A DNA stretch of 41,582 nt from Parcubacteria group bacterium GW2011_GWA1_40_21 (GCA_000996205.1 LBYO01000003.1:1-41582); one strand, 5' to 3'. Positions 24,405 through 32,566 are shown, counted from the first letter of the stretch. Numbers and translations are program-made. The notes: generated by a model from the sequence alone, not told the origin.

Positions 24405-25592
24405 ATGTATAGAAAAACATTCAATAGAAACACACAAAGTGGCGGACGGAGCCGTTTTGCTCCGCGGAAGAGATTTGAGCGCAAAGGGGCGCCGATTCAC
24501 ATATCTAAATTAGTGTGCAAGGCGGTAATTACCGAAGAAGCGGAGCATTTTACGCCCGAACATTCGTTCAGTGATTTTAAAATTGACGAAAGATTGAAAA
24601 GGATTGTCATAGCCAAAGGATATTCCGCACCGACTCCAATACAGGACAGGACTATTCCGCATATTTTGCATGGGCTTGATGTGGTTGGAATTGCAAACAC
24701 TGGCACGGGAAAAACTGCCGCCTTTCTTCTTCCTCTTATAAATAAAGTTCTTTTGAATCCGAAGGAAAATGTCCTAATAATGGCACCGACTCGCGAGCTA
24801 GCTATCCAGATTGAAGAGGAGCTTAAAAGTTTTACGAAAGAACTCAAAATTTTTTCGGTTTGCTGTGTCGGAGGCGCCAATATAGGACGCCAGATTGCCG
24901 ACCTTCGCTATCACAATAATTTTATCATCGGCACACCGGGAAGATTGAAAGATTTGATTCAAAGAAAAGTTTTAAGTCTCGCCGGGTTCAATACCGTTGT
25001 CTTGGACGAGGCTGACAGGATGCTTGATATGGGCTTCATCAATGATATGAGATTTATGATGGCGCAGATGCCGGCGAAAAGACACACTCTCTTTTTCTCC
25101 GCCACTATTTCCAAAGAGATTGAAGGCTTGATTAAAGAATTTCTCAATGAGCCGGTGCGGATTTCCGTGAAGACTCAGGACACTTCCAAGAATGTTGACC
25201 AAGATGTCGTGAAAGTTCAAAAAGGGAATAATAAGATTGATGTTTTGTCCCAACTTTTGGCGCAATCGGATTTTAGCAAGGTCCTTATTTTTGGACGCAC
25301 CAAACACGGAGTGGAGAGACTTTCCAGAGATTTAGCCAGCAAAGGTTTCAAGGTTGACTCAATCCACGGCGACAAGAATCATTCCAGAAGGCAGAAGGCT
25401 TTGAGCTTGTTCAAGAGTCATCATGTCAATATTTTGGTAGCGACGGATGTCGCGGCTAGAGGATTGGATATTGCCGGAGTGAGCCATGTCATAAATTACG
25501 ATATGCCGGCGACATACGAGGATTATGTCCATCGTATCGGCCGAACCGGCAGAGGAGATAAAAAGGGGAAAGCCCTGACATTTATCGAATAA
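24405..25592 (+). CDS. DEAD-box ATP-dependent RNA helicase
   Basis: 395 residues. After a basic, Arg-rich start (about 1-30) come all helicase motifs: Q motif (YSAPTPIQ), I (ANTGTGKT), Ia (APTRELA), GG, Ib (GTPGR), II (DEAD), III (SAT), IV (VLIFGRT), V (ATDVAARGLDI) and VI (HRIGRTGR). The protein ends about 12 residues after motif VI, without the C-terminal extension of RhlE/DeaD. It should unwind short RNA duplexes in ribosome assembly or mRNA turnover. A small zinc protein gene follows after 5 nt. Confidence 0.95.
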   Translation: MYRKTFNRNTQSGGRSRFAPRKRFERKGAPIHISKLVCKAVITEEAEHFTPEHSFSDFKIDERLKRIVIAKGYSAPTPIQDRTIPHILHGLDVVGIANTGTGKTAAFLLPLINKVLLNPKENVLIMAPTRELAIQIEEELKSFTKELKIFSVCCVGGANIGRQIADLRYHNNFIIGTPGRLKDLIQRKVLSLAGFNTVVLDEADRMLDMGFINDMRFMMAQMPAKRHTLFFSATISKEIEGLIKEFLNEPVRISVKTQDTSKNVDQDVVKVQKGNNKIDVLSQLLAQSDFSKVLIFGRTKHGVERLSRDLASKGFKVDSIHGDKNHSRRQKALSLFKSHHVNILVATDVAARGLDIAGVSHVINYDMPATYEDYVHRIGRTGRGDKKGKALTFIE

Positions 25593-25597
25593 CGAAT

Positions 25598-25786
25598 ATG
25601 AAAAAAAATACACCAAAAAAATTTCAAAAAAGAGGCCCCGGAATTTGGGTGGAAAGACCGCGCCGATGCGAGATTCTAATATGCCCGTGCGGGAACAAAT
25701 ATCTTAAAACCAGAGAAGGGCAGACTGTCTGCATCAAATGCATCAATAAATTGAAAGAGAAAGAAGCCAAAAAAGTTACCAAGTAG
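25598..25786 (+). CDS. Small zinc-ribbon-like protein
   Basis: 62 residues. A basic start (MKKNTPKKFQKRG), then CPCGNKYL and about 17 residues on CIKC, giving a possible C-x-C...C-x2-C zinc site, with a further Cys in RRCEI, and a Lys-rich tail. No named family. It starts 5 nt after the helicase gene and is likely co-translated with it, so it may be a nucleic-acid-binding partner; that is inference. Confidence 0.65.
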   Translation: MKKNTPKKFQKRGPGIWVERPRRCEILICPCGNKYLKTREGQTVCIKCINKLKEKEAKKVTK

Positions 25787-25801
25787 AAAGTTGTTAAATT
25801 G

Positions 25802-26033
25802 TTTGAATCGCAAAACTTCGTTATACGCGGAACACGCGTAATTTTCTGCTGAAAATTCGCTCTGCCCCGCCCGCCTTCGCCCCAATGCGCTATGTATTGC
25901 GTACTGCAAAAAGATTATAATACAAATGTGGAACTTTATTAAGATTATCACTGTAATCACTCAGGCATTGGCGGGCAGGTCGCGCCGCCGCGCTCCGCAA
26001 GTTTCCGCTCATAACGGAGTTTTGTGATTCAAG
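25802..26033. repeat. Palindromic element with TTGAATCAC-type ends, copy 2 (long)
   Basis: The left end TTTGAATCGCAAAACTTCG continues TTATACGCGGAA; the right end TTCCGCTCATAACGGAGTT continues TTGTGATTCAA. The right end, reverse-complemented, matches the left end of the 19241-19361 element nearly base for base (TTATGAGCGGAA, CTTGCGGAGCGCGGC). The interior is about 170 bp, with other GC-rich words (CCCGCCCGCC, GGCGGGCAGG). No gene. It ends 18 bp before the L25 promoter. Confidence 0.8.
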
Positions 26034-26050
26034 AAAATTAAGCGAAAAAT

Positions 26051-26084
26051 TTGATTTTTTGCCGTTCATGTATATAATACTGAA
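26051..26084 (+). promoter_or_regulatory. Promoter of rplY, leaderless
   Basis: TTGATT (26051-26056), a 16-bp spacer, TATAAT (26073-26078), then 6 nt to ATG 26085. No SD. The transcript should begin at or inside the start codon. Confidence 0.72.
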
Positions 26085-26753
26085 ATGCTTAAATTAAATG
26101 TTGAAAATAGAGATAAAACGCAAAAAAACTTCGCTTTGAGAAAAGCGGGCAAAATGCCGGCTGTTTTCTATGGGAAAAAGGAGAAATCAACTCCCATAAC
26201 CATTTCAAAATCGGAATTCAAGAAGGTTTGGAAAGAAGCCGGCGAGTCTTCCGTGATTGATCTTGTCGGGAAAGACATAGAGGCGGAAGCCTTAATTTAC
26301 GATATTGACCGCGACCCTGTCACTGACGAGCCTCGCCACGCCGATTTTTATGTTTTTGAAAAAGGGAAAAAGATAGAGATTGCCGTTCCTCTTGAATTTA
26401 TCGGCATCGCTCCGGCGGTGAAAGATATGGGCGGAACTTTGGTGAAAGTTTTGCATGAACTGGAGATTGAAGCTTTGCCAAAAGATTTGCCGCACAATAT
26501 AAGAGTTGACATTTCTTCTCTTTTGAATTTTGACAGCCAGATTCTCGCCAAAGACATAAAATTGCCTCAAGGAGTTGTTTTGGTGACCAAGCTTGAAGAA
26601 GTGGTCGCGTCAGTGTACGAAACCAAAGAGGAAGTTGAGGAGGCCGCTCCCGTAGACCTAGCCAGCATAGAAGTTCAAAAGAAAGGAAAAGAAGCTAAAG
26701 AAGGCGAAGGAGCCGAAGCGGAAGATGGCGTGAAAGAAGAAGGGAAGAAATAA
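26085..26753 (+). CDS. rplY: 50S ribosomal protein L25/CTC
   Basis: 222 residues, the longer CTC form. The 5S rRNA-binding domain (KNFALRKAGKMPAVFYGKKE, about 10-90, with DEPRHADFYVF) is followed by the beta domain (VPLEFIGIAPAVKDMGGTLV, then LPKDLPHNIRVDISSL) and an acidic, Lys/Glu-rich tail (KEAKEGEGAEAEDGVKEEG). Single-gene unit with its own leaderless promoter. Confidence 0.96.
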   Translation: MLKLNVENRDKTQKNFALRKAGKMPAVFYGKKEKSTPITISKSEFKKVWKEAGESSVIDLVGKDIEAEALIYDIDRDPVTDEPRHADFYVFEKGKKIEIAVPLEFIGIAPAVKDMGGTLVKVLHELEIEALPKDLPHNIRVDISSLLNFDSQILAKDIKLPQGVVLVTKLEEVVASVYETKEEVEEAAPVDLASIEVQKKGKEAKEGEGAEAEDGVKEEGKK

Positions 26754-26773
26754 CTACAAGTGAAAAACTGGGT

Positions 26774-26913
26774 TAATTTCTAATTCCTAATTCCTAATTT
26801 CTAATCAAATCTCAAAAATCAGAAAAAGTGAACCAATTGTTAATTTGGCAGTCTAAATTTGTTTTTTTATTGGGATTTCATTAGATCAATTAGAAATTAG
26901 TTATTAGAAATTG
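26774..26913. repeat. Inverted repeat of TTCTAAT heptamers
   Basis: The left arm TAATTTCTAATTCCTAATTC continues CTAATTTCTAATC; the right arm GATCAATTAGAAATTAG continues TTATTAGAAATTG. The units are 7 nt (TTCTAAT, TCCTAAT) and the arms are inverted around an A/T-rich centre containing a further small palindrome (CCAATTGTTAATTTGG). It lies in the L25-transglycosylase gap; no gene is seen in 26754-26996. Confidence 0.75.
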
Positions 26914-26996
26914 AAATAAGGTGCAAATTTCCACCTCATCATTATTATTGATAGAATGTTGGCAAGCGGTGAAATACCCGCTTTAGGATATTATTT

Positions 26997-28400
26997 ATGT
27001 TCTTGTATAAAAAGACCAAAATTTGCTTGTTTTTACTCGGTTTATTTTTTGTTTTGATTTTCTTCGGCTACAATGACATTTCAACGGCGCAGACAACCAG
27101 CGATCCCGTTTCGGCAAAAGAGGAGGAACTTAAAAAAGAACTTGAAAATATTGAAAAGGAGATTTTGATTCAAAATGAGATACTCAAATCAAAACAAAGG
27201 GAATCTGTTTCCATTGAAAGAGACATCTCTATTTTAAACGCTAAGATTAAAGAAGCTCAACTCAATATAAAAGCCAAAAACATCAAAATTAGCGGTCTTT
27301 CCAAGGACATATCGGTTAAATCAAAAGATATAGAGAATCTTGAGAAGAAAATTAAAAAAGGGAAAGATTCAATAGGGGATCTTCTCCGCAAGTCTTATCA
27401 GATAGACGACACATCTCTCATAACAATGGCGTTAAGCGACAATGACTTATCGCAATTTTTTATAGACATAGATTCATTTGATTCAATCAAAAGATCGCTT
27501 CAGACTACTCTTGACGATGTGAGAGAGACAAAAGATGAGACTGAAAAGCAAAAGGAATCTTTAAGCGCGAGGAAAGACCAGGAGACTGATGCGAAAGTAG
27601 CCATAGAATCCGACAAGAGAAAGGTGGAGAAGAACGAAGGCGAGAAGAAGCAGCTTTTGAGCATTAACAAGCAACAGGAAAAAGCTTACAAAGAAATATT
27701 GAAAGAAAGGGAAGAAAAAGCGGCCCAAATAAGAACCGCCCTTTTTGATCTTCGCGATAGCGCAGCCATTCCTTTCGGCAAGGCGCTTGAATATGCCAAT
27801 TTGGCGGCGACAAAGACAGGTGTAAGGCCGGCTTTTTTGCTAGCAATTTTGCAGCAAGAAAGCAATTTGGGGAAAAATGTCGGCACTTGCAATAGGGCGC
27901 AAGACACAAAAAAATGGCTTGATATTATGCCCGGTCCGACTGAATATCAAGTCTATCTGCAGAATAAAAAAAGTTGCAAAAAAGCAAAAACCGCCTGTTC
28001 TTCTCGTGATGACCGGACGCCATTTATTGATATTATGGCGAGTCTGGGCAGAAGCCCGGACAATACTCCTCTTTCTTGTCCTATCTCGTCGGCGGGTCCT
28101 TGGGGCGGCGCTATGGGACCGGCGCAGTTTATTCCTTCAACATGGCAATTGTTTAAAGAAAGAATAGCGAGCATAGTCGGCAAGCCTGTCCCAGACCCGT
28201 GGGAACCTAAAGATGCCATAATCGCTTCAGCCCTTTACCTTAGCGACTTGGGAGCCGATGGCGGAAGTTACAGCGCCCAAAAAAAAGCCGCTTGTAAATA
28301 TTACGGATCGGGCGGAGCCTCGTGTTCTTACGGCAATCAGGTAATGGCTAAGGCGCAAAATATCCAGGAAACAATGATTGATATTTTACAAGGGAGTTAA
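26997..28400 (+). CDS. Lytic transglycosylase with N-terminal coiled coil
   Basis: 467 residues. A membrane anchor or signal (about 7-27) is followed by a long coiled coil (about 40-250) of the kind found in EnvC/PcsB-type wall-enzyme regulators, with SKDIENLEKKIKKGKDSIGD and LLRKSYQIDDTSLITMAL. A C-terminal goose-lysozyme/MltB-like domain follows: RPAFLLAILQQESNLGKNVG (catalytic Glu about 288), AMGPAQFIPSTWQLF, and DAIIASALYLSDLGADGG. It should cut peptidoglycan strands outside the membrane, with the coiled coil controlling or positioning the enzyme. Both parts in one chain is a compact arrangement. Confidence 0.9.
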   Translation: MFLYKKTKICLFLLGLFFVLIFFGYNDISTAQTTSDPVSAKEEELKKELENIEKEILIQNEILKSKQRESVSIERDISILNAKIKEAQLNIKAKNIKISGLSKDISVKSKDIENLEKKIKKGKDSIGDLLRKSYQIDDTSLITMALSDNDLSQFFIDIDSFDSIKRSLQTTLDDVRETKDETEKQKESLSARKDQETDAKVAIESDKRKVEKNEGEKKQLLSINKQQEKAYKEILKEREEKAAQIRTALFDLRDSAAIPFGKALEYANLAATKTGVRPAFLLAILQQESNLGKNVGTCNRAQDTKKWLDIMPGPTEYQVYLQNKKSCKKAKTACSSRDDRTPFIDIMASLGRSPDNTPLSCPISSAGPWGGAMGPAQFIPSTWQLFKERIASIVGKPVPDPWEPKDAIIASALYLSDLGADGGSYSAQKKAACKYYGSGGASCSYGNQVMAKAQNIQETMIDILQGS

Positions 28401-28403
28401 AGA

Positions 28404-28516
28404 AGGTTGTGGGTAGTAGGTTATAGACGGTAGGTTTTTAGGAGAAGAAATTATTTAGAGATTTTTCTTATCTGCAACTCTTACCTACAACCTACTACCT
28501 AACACCTACAACCTAT
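28404..28516. repeat. Heptamer-array inverted repeat before rpmE
   Basis: The left arm GGTTGTGGGTAGTAGG continues TTATAGACGGTAGG; the right arm CCTACAACCTACTACC continues TAACACCTACAACC. Seven-base steps CCTANNA, with an A/T-rich centre of about 50 nt. Among the clearest copies of this design. Confidence 0.8.
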
Positions 28517-28522
28517 TTTCGC

Positions 28523-28558
28523 TTGCGCGATATTTTTTTTGTGTTATGTTTATCAAAT
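28523..28558 (+). promoter_or_regulatory. Promoter of rpmE, leaderless
   Basis: TTGCGC (28523-28528), a 16-bp spacer ending in TGT, TATGTT (28545-28550), then 8 nt to ATG 28559. No SD. A similar TTGCGCGAATATTTTTTTG string occurs at 21750-21768 before the basic mini-protein gene. Confidence 0.6.
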
Positions 28559-28789
28559 ATGAAAAAAGATATACACCCGAAATATTTTGATAAAGCGGAA
28601 GTTTCTTGCGCCTGTGGCGCTAAATATGATTTTGGCTCAACCAAAGAGAAAATCAGCATTGAAATTTGCGGTCATTGCCACCCCTTTTATACTGGAACTG
28701 AAAAGATGATGGACACAGCCGGCAGGGTAGAAAAATTCAAAGCCAGAAAGGCGGCGGCCGGGACAAAGAAGACAGCGAAGAAGAAATAA
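28559..28789 (+). CDS. rpmE: 50S ribosomal protein L31
   Basis: 76 residues: [20 protein letters not shown], then a second Cys pair in [11 protein letters not shown] and [13 protein letters not shown], the conserved L31 end, followed by a Lys-rich tail. It has the four-Cys zinc-binding (C+) form. The start at 28559 fits the family; the upstream in-frame TTG is the -35 box. The following prfA gene is the usual neighbour in related genomes. Confidence 0.96.
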   Translation: MKKDIHPKYFDKAEVSCACGAKYDFGSTKEKISIEICGHCHPFYTGTEKMMDTAGRVEKFKARKAAAGTKKTAKKK

Positions 28790-28855
28790 CTTATTTCGCA
28801 AAATCACAAAGACTGAACACCTCGCTGTTTGGTTTTTTTGGTTCTAATATTTTGA

Positions 28856-28976
28856 GAAGGTTGTAGGTAGTAGGCTTTAGGTAGTAGGTTTTTATGAAAG
28901 AGAGGAGGAGGATTGTTCACATATCTTTTGTCTTACCTGCTTTCTTGCCTACTACCTACTACCTACAACCTAAAAA
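28856..28976. repeat. Heptamer-array inverted repeat before prfA
   Basis: The left arm GGTTGTAGGTAGTAGGC continues TTTAGGTAGTAGG; the right arm CCTACTACCTACTACC continues TACAACCTAAAA, ending 3 nt before ATG 28980. It has the same 7-nt steps as the other arrays. It would place a large hairpin immediately at the translation start if transcribed from rpmE. Confidence 0.8.
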
Positions 28977-28979
28977 CAT

Positions 28980-29936
28980 ATGACTGACATTGAAAAATTT
29001 AAAAAAAATAAGAAGACCGCGTTTCTAGCGGAGGAATACGAAAGACTCTCAAAAGAAGAGAGGGGTATTTTGGAAATGTCCGAAAAAGATCCGACTGTGG
29101 CTGAATTGGCACGAGAGGAGTCGGATGTTTTAAGAACCCAAAAGGAAGGCATTTTAAAGGAGATGGAAAGCATACTTACGGAAGAATCGGCGGAAGAAGA
29201 ATTTCCGAATGAAATAATTCTTGAAGTAAGAGCGGGGGCTGGAGGCGAGGAGGCGGCGCTTTTTGCCCAGACTTTGGCTAATATGTATAAAAAATATGCC
29301 GATTCAAAAGGGTGGTCATTTTCAGTCGTCAACGAGTCAAAAACTTCTCTCGGCGGTTATAAAGAGGCCGTTTTTGAAATAAGGGGGAAAAATGTTTACC
29401 AAGAATTGCGTTTTGAAACGGGCGTGCATAGGATACAGAGAGTGCCGGAAACGGAGAAAATGGGCAGAGTCCACACTTCCACGGCTTCAGTGGCTATTTT
29501 GCCGATTAGAAAGAAAACTTCAGTTGAAATAAAACCTACCGACATTGAAATTGAGTTTTCAAGATCAGGTGGAGCCGGAGGGCAGAATGTCAACAAGGTT
29601 GAGACGGCCGTGAGGCTCATACACAAACCGACCGGCATTGATGTCCGCTCAACCGCCGAACGAAGCCAGCAGAAAAACAGAGAAAAAGCGATGAGTATAC
29701 TTGTCGCCAAATTGGAAGTCTTGAAAGAAGAAGAAGAGGCGAAAAAATACTCCGCCGAAAGGAAAGAGCAGGTGGGAACAGCCGACCGTTCCGAAAAGAT
29801 AAGAACATACAACATCTTGCAAGATAGGATTACCGACCATAGGATAAAAGAGTCATGGCACAATATTGAAAAAATACTCGCGGGCGAAATCGGACCGATA
29901 ATTAAGGCGATGGGGAGAAGCGGTAGAAGTTTATAA
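28980..29936 (+). CDS. prfA: Peptide chain release factor 1
   Basis: 318 residues. The codon-reading motif is PET (156-158, in [14 protein letters not shown]), where RF1 usually has PxT. The catalytic loop GGQ is at 200-202 ([18 protein letters not shown]), and the conserved [17 protein letters not shown] and RSEKIRTYN follow. It recognises UAA and UAG. The N-terminal domain is about 40 residues shorter than in E. coli. The codon motif fits RF1 rather than RF2. Confidence 0.96.
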   Translation: MTDIEKFKKNKKTAFLAEEYERLSKEERGILEMSEKDPTVAELAREESDVLRTQKEGILKEMESILTEESAEEEFPNEIILEVRAGAGGEEAALFAQTLANMYKKYADSKGWSFSVVNESKTSLGGYKEAVFEIRGKNVYQELRFETGVHRIQRVPETEKMGRVHTSTASVAILPIRKKTSVEIKPTDIEIEFSRSGGAGGQNVNKVETAVRLIHKPTGIDVRSTAERSQQKNREKAMSILVAKLEVLKEEEEAKKYSAERKEQVGTADRSEKIRTYNILQDRITDHRIKESWHNIEKILAGEIGPIIKAMGRSGRSL

Positions 29937-30206
29937 AGTCCGTAAAGTCAGCAAAGTAAGAATGGTTAATATCAAATTTAAAATTTCAAATTCTGAATGA
30001 CTTAATTTCAAATTCAAAATTTTTATTTGATTCAAAATTTTTTTGCCTTTAATTGATAACCCCAAATTACGAAATGCAAAAAATTCAGGTCCTCGGGTCG
30101 CAAAAGCTATTTGTTTTTAAATGTTTTTGCTCAACCAGACCTGAATTTTTTGCATTTCGTAATTTGGGGTTATAAACTTGATAACTTTACAAACTTTATA
30201 ACTGGT
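29931..30206. repeat. Nested repeats between prfA and rpsB
   Basis: The outer arms are TTTATAAAGTCCGTAAAGTC at 29931 and, inverted, AACTTTACAAACTTTATAAC near 30183-30202. Inside are TTCAAATTC/AATTTTA-type words (29970-30045) and a complete 110-bp element (30060-30169). So one repeat appears to sit within another. No gene in 29937-30252. Confidence 0.72.
30060..30169. repeat. 110-bp inverted-repeat element, copy 2
   Basis: Ends CCCCAAATTACGAAATGCA and TGCATTTCGTAATTTGGGG. The interior has AGGTCCTCGGGTCGCAAAA and AATGTTTTTGCTCAA. Same length and interior as 4241-4350 (reverse strand) and 40918-41027. The end bases CCCC/GGGG replace CCTTG/CAAGG of copy 1 in a compensating way. Confidence 0.9.
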
Positions 30207-30215
30207 TCAAAAAAT

Positions 30216-30252
30216 TTGCAATAAGGTTGATTATTTGTTAGGCTGTTTTTAT
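30216..30252 (+). promoter_or_regulatory. Promoter of rpsB, leaderless
   Basis: TTGCAA (30216-30221), a 17-bp spacer, TAGGCT (30239-30244), then 8 nt to ATG 30253. The -10 is weak but the spacing equals the other leaderless units. Confidence 0.5.
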
Positions 30253-30975
30253 ATGGAAGAAGTAAAAAATACGAAAAATTCCGATGAAATTATAGAGGAA
30301 ATGTTCAAAGCCGGCGCTCATTTCGGCTATTCAAGGTCAAGAAGGCATCCAACTGCTTCACCTTATATTTTCGGCGTTAAAAATCGCGTGGAGATTTTTG
30401 ATTTGGCAAAAACGGCGGACCTTCTCAAAAACGCCTTGGATTTCGTTTCGGGCCTCGCCAAAGAAGACCGTCAGATTTTGTTTGTTGGCGGCAAAAACGA
30501 AGCTAGAGATTTGATAAAGAACGCGGCGATTTCAATTGATATGCCTTATGTCGCGGGAAGATGGATAGGCGGGACATTTACAAATTTTCCCGAAATCAAG
30601 AAAAGAATTTCAAAGCTGGAAGAGCTTACAAAGCAAAGAGAGAAAGGGGAATTGTCAAAATACACAAAGAAAGAACGGCTTGTAATAGACAGAAATATAG
30701 CCAATCTGGAAAGATTTTTTTCAGGTCTTTTATTGATGAAAGAGATGCCTAAAGCTATTTTTGTGATTGATCCTAAAAATGAAGCAATCGCCGTGACGGA
30801 AGCCAAAAAAATGGGAATTCCCGTTATCGCTTTGGCCGGTTCCGACTGCGACATTAAGGATGTTGATTATCCCATAGCTGCTAACGACTCTTCCATTTCA
30901 AGCATATCTTTCTTTGTCAGCGAAATAGTCAACGCGTATAAGAAAAACAAGGGATCTTCCAATAAGAAGGCTTAA
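30253..30975 (+). CDS. rpsB: 30S ribosomal protein S2
   Basis: 240 residues: [20 protein letters not shown] is the S2 opening, then [29 protein letters not shown], and [20 protein letters not shown] with [12 protein letters not shown] and [15 protein letters not shown]. Full length apart from a short tail. ATG 30253 fits the family; a TTG six codons upstream overlaps the promoter. EF-Ts follows, the standard rpsB-tsf pair. Confidence 0.97.
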   Translation: MEEVKNTKNSDEIIEEMFKAGAHFGYSRSRRHPTASPYIFGVKNRVEIFDLAKTADLLKNALDFVSGLAKEDRQILFVGGKNEARDLIKNAAISIDMPYVAGRWIGGTFTNFPEIKKRISKLEELTKQREKGELSKYTKKERLVIDRNIANLERFFSGLLLMKEMPKAIFVIDPKNEAIAVTEAKKMGIPVIALAGSDCDIKDVDYPIAANDSSISSISFFVSEIVNAYKKNKGSSNKKA

Positions 30976-30987
30976 CTTCAATAATTC

Positions 30988-31017
30988 AATTTGATTGTCA
31001 GATCAGACAATCAAATT
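30988..31017 (+). terminator. Perfect hairpin between rpsB and tsf
   Basis: AATTTGATTGTC-agatca-GACAATCAAATT, a perfect 12-bp stem. There is no long T-run after it, so it may attenuate or process the rpsB-tsf mRNA rather than end it. Confidence 0.6.
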
Positions 31018-31038
31018 AGTTAACAGTCTTCCTCACAT

Positions 31039-31638
31039 ATGAATAACAAAATGATTACCATGGAACAGATAAAAGAATTGCGTGACAAAACGGAAGTTTC
31101 CGTAATGCAGTGCAAAAAAGCTCTTGAAGAGGCGGGGGGCGATATGGACAAGGCTCTCATAATTTTGCGCAAAAAAGGTTCTGATATAGCCTCCAAGAAG
31201 TCGGACAGAACATTGGGTTCCGGCAGAATAGCTTCCTATGTTCACGGAAACGGAAGCATCGGGTCGCTTGTGGAATTGAGGAGCGAAACTGATTTTGTGT
31301 CAAAAAATGACCAATTTTACGCTCTAGCTTACGATATAGCTATGCAAGTCGCGGCCGCTAATCCGACATATCTAAAAAGGGAAGATGTAGCTGAAGAAGA
31401 AAAGAAGAAGATTTTGGAGGTTTTTGAAAAAGAAGTAATCGGGAAACCCGAAGAGATTAAAGATAAAATCCTCAAAGGCAAGCTGGACTCCTATTTAGCC
31501 GATAAGATTCTGTTGGAACAGCCGTTTGTGAAAGACGGCGGCGTAAAGATAAAAGACCTGATTGAATCCGCTATACAGAAATTTGGGGAAAAAATTGAAA
31601 TAGCGAGGTTCGCCAGGTTCAATGTTTTGGAAAAATAA
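31039..31638 (+). CDS. tsf: Elongation factor Ts
   Basis: 199 residues. The UBA domain with the EF-Tu-contacting motif is clear: IKELRDKTEVSVMQCKKALE, then EAGGDMDKALIILRKKG. The core follows with GSLVELRSETDFVSKNDQF, which contains the TDFV motif that inserts into EF-Tu, and the C-terminal LLEQPFVKD. It reloads EF-Tu with GTP. Shorter than the E. coli protein (283), with one core subdomain. ATGs at 31051 and 31060 are alternative starts. Confidence 0.97.
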   Translation: MNNKMITMEQIKELRDKTEVSVMQCKKALEEAGGDMDKALIILRKKGSDIASKKSDRTLGSGRIASYVHGNGSIGSLVELRSETDFVSKNDQFYALAYDIAMQVAAANPTYLKREDVAEEEKKKILEVFEKEVIGKPEEIKDKILKGKLDSYLADKILLEQPFVKDGGVKIKDLIESAIQKFGEKIEIARFARFNVLEK

Positions 31639-31640
31639 TT

Positions 31641-32012
31641 ATGCTTACGATAATCTTCATACTCTCTCTGTTCTCAATCGCGGCAATCATCAGTTGGAAG
31701 ATGATAGAAGAAAAAAAATCAAAAATGTTTTTCTTTTCAAACTTGCGCAAGTGCGCGGATGAAGCGGTGGAAAAAACCGTCAACGGCGCGAAAAATCGCT
31801 TTTCTGTTTTAAATAAAAAAAATGCCAAATTGTTCGTGGCTTTTGCGGGGAATTCAATACTTAACGGCGTTTCAAGCGTCAAAAGAAAAACTTACTTGAA
31901 AAAATTAAAATTTCTGGATTCTCTCATGGCCGGAGGAAATTTAAAGAAAAAAGGTTCAGCTTCATTCTTTTTGAAGAATGTGTCAGAATACAAAGGCAAA
32001 TATACCAAGTAG
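31641..32012 (+). CDS. Small membrane protein of unknown function
   Basis: 123 residues. An N-terminal membrane helix (LTIIFILSLFSIAAIISW) is followed by a very basic domain (about 25% Lys/Arg; KTYLKKLKFLDSLMAGG). No family is recognised. It starts 2 nt after the tsf stop, so it is almost certainly in the rpsB-tsf operon, where its basic cytoplasmic part could touch ribosomes; this is only a guess. Confidence 0.7.
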   Translation: MLTIIFILSLFSIAAIISWKMIEEKKSKMFFFSNLRKCADEAVEKTVNGAKNRFSVLNKKNAKLFVAFAGNSILNGVSSVKRKTYLKKLKFLDSLMAGGNLKKKGSASFFLKNVSEYKGKYTK

Positions 32013-32049
32013 CCGACGGTAAATAAAAAGTTATTTTTTTGGATTTCTC

Positions 32050-32122
32050 GCCACCCTAGCTCAGTTGGTAGAGCAACGCTTTTGTAAAGCGAAGGTCGTC
32101 AGTTCAAGTCTGACGGGTGGCT
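32050..32122 (+). tRNA. tRNA-Thr (anticodon TGT)
   Basis: Acceptor stem GCCACCC/GGGTGGC, D arm GCTC-AGTTGGTA-GAGC, anticodon arm ACGCT-TTTGTAA-AGCGA with anticodon TGT at the loop centre, and T arm GTCAG-TTCAAGT-CTGAC. Discriminator T; no encoded CCA. The top pair of the anticodon stem is A-A, a mild irregularity. It reads ACA and probably other Thr codons by wobble. Confidence 0.95.
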
Positions 32123-32129
32123 CACTCAA

Positions 32130-32425
32130 ATAGGTTTTAGTGATTAGGTTGCAGGTGGTAGGTTTCGTAAACAGAGTTTAGGGATTTAAGCAATGGAAAA
32201 TTTAGAAATTCACAAATGTCCTTTATAAAACATAAAGGACATTTTATCAAGGACAATATTTATCATGTCCTTAAGAATTATTTATTAAATAAAAAAGTTC
32301 ATAAAGCCCATAAAGATATAAAGATAATTCTCAATTTTCATTGAATTTACACTTTTAAAAGTTTCAAATGATTGGAAATTGATCATTTCTAATTTGCCCA
32401 CTTTAACTTTATAACTTGATAAACT
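32130..32425. repeat. Repeat-filled stretch after tRNA-Thr
   Basis: It contains a single heptamer arm (TAGGTTTTAGTGATTAGG and TTGCAGGTGGTAGG), a perfect hairpin AAATGTCCTTTAT-aaaac-ATAAAGGACATTT (32214-32244) with a further GTCCTT nearby, and an inverted pair AAGTTCATAAAGCCCATAAAG (32298-32318) / CTTTAACTTTATAACTTG with AACTTCCC (32401-32425). No gene is seen in 32123-32566. Confidence 0.7.
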
Positions 32426-32459
32426 TCCCACTCCTACTTTTAAGGTTATCCCCAGCAGC

Positions 32460-32487
32460 TTGCATCCTCTGATAGCTGTATTATAAT
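32460..32487 (+). promoter_or_regulatory. Promoter of the giant surface protein gene
   Basis: TTGCAT (32460-32465), a 16-bp spacer, TATAAT (32482-32487). The leader of about 70 nt contains a small hairpin TTGACTT-ctcat-AAGTCAA (32509-32527) and is otherwise A/T-rich without an SD. Confidence 0.72.
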
Positions 32488-32566
32488 AAAACTAATATTG
32501 ACTTCTCATAAGTCAAGTCGTTTTATTTTTAAAAAAGTTTTTTAATAATTTAATAATTTTTATTTT

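Noticed and set aside
4829-28976. CRISPR array or telomere-like repeat, because of repeated CCTACAA units
   Set aside because: No constant repeats with unique spacers; units are 7 nt, imperfect and arranged as inverted arms at many separate sites.
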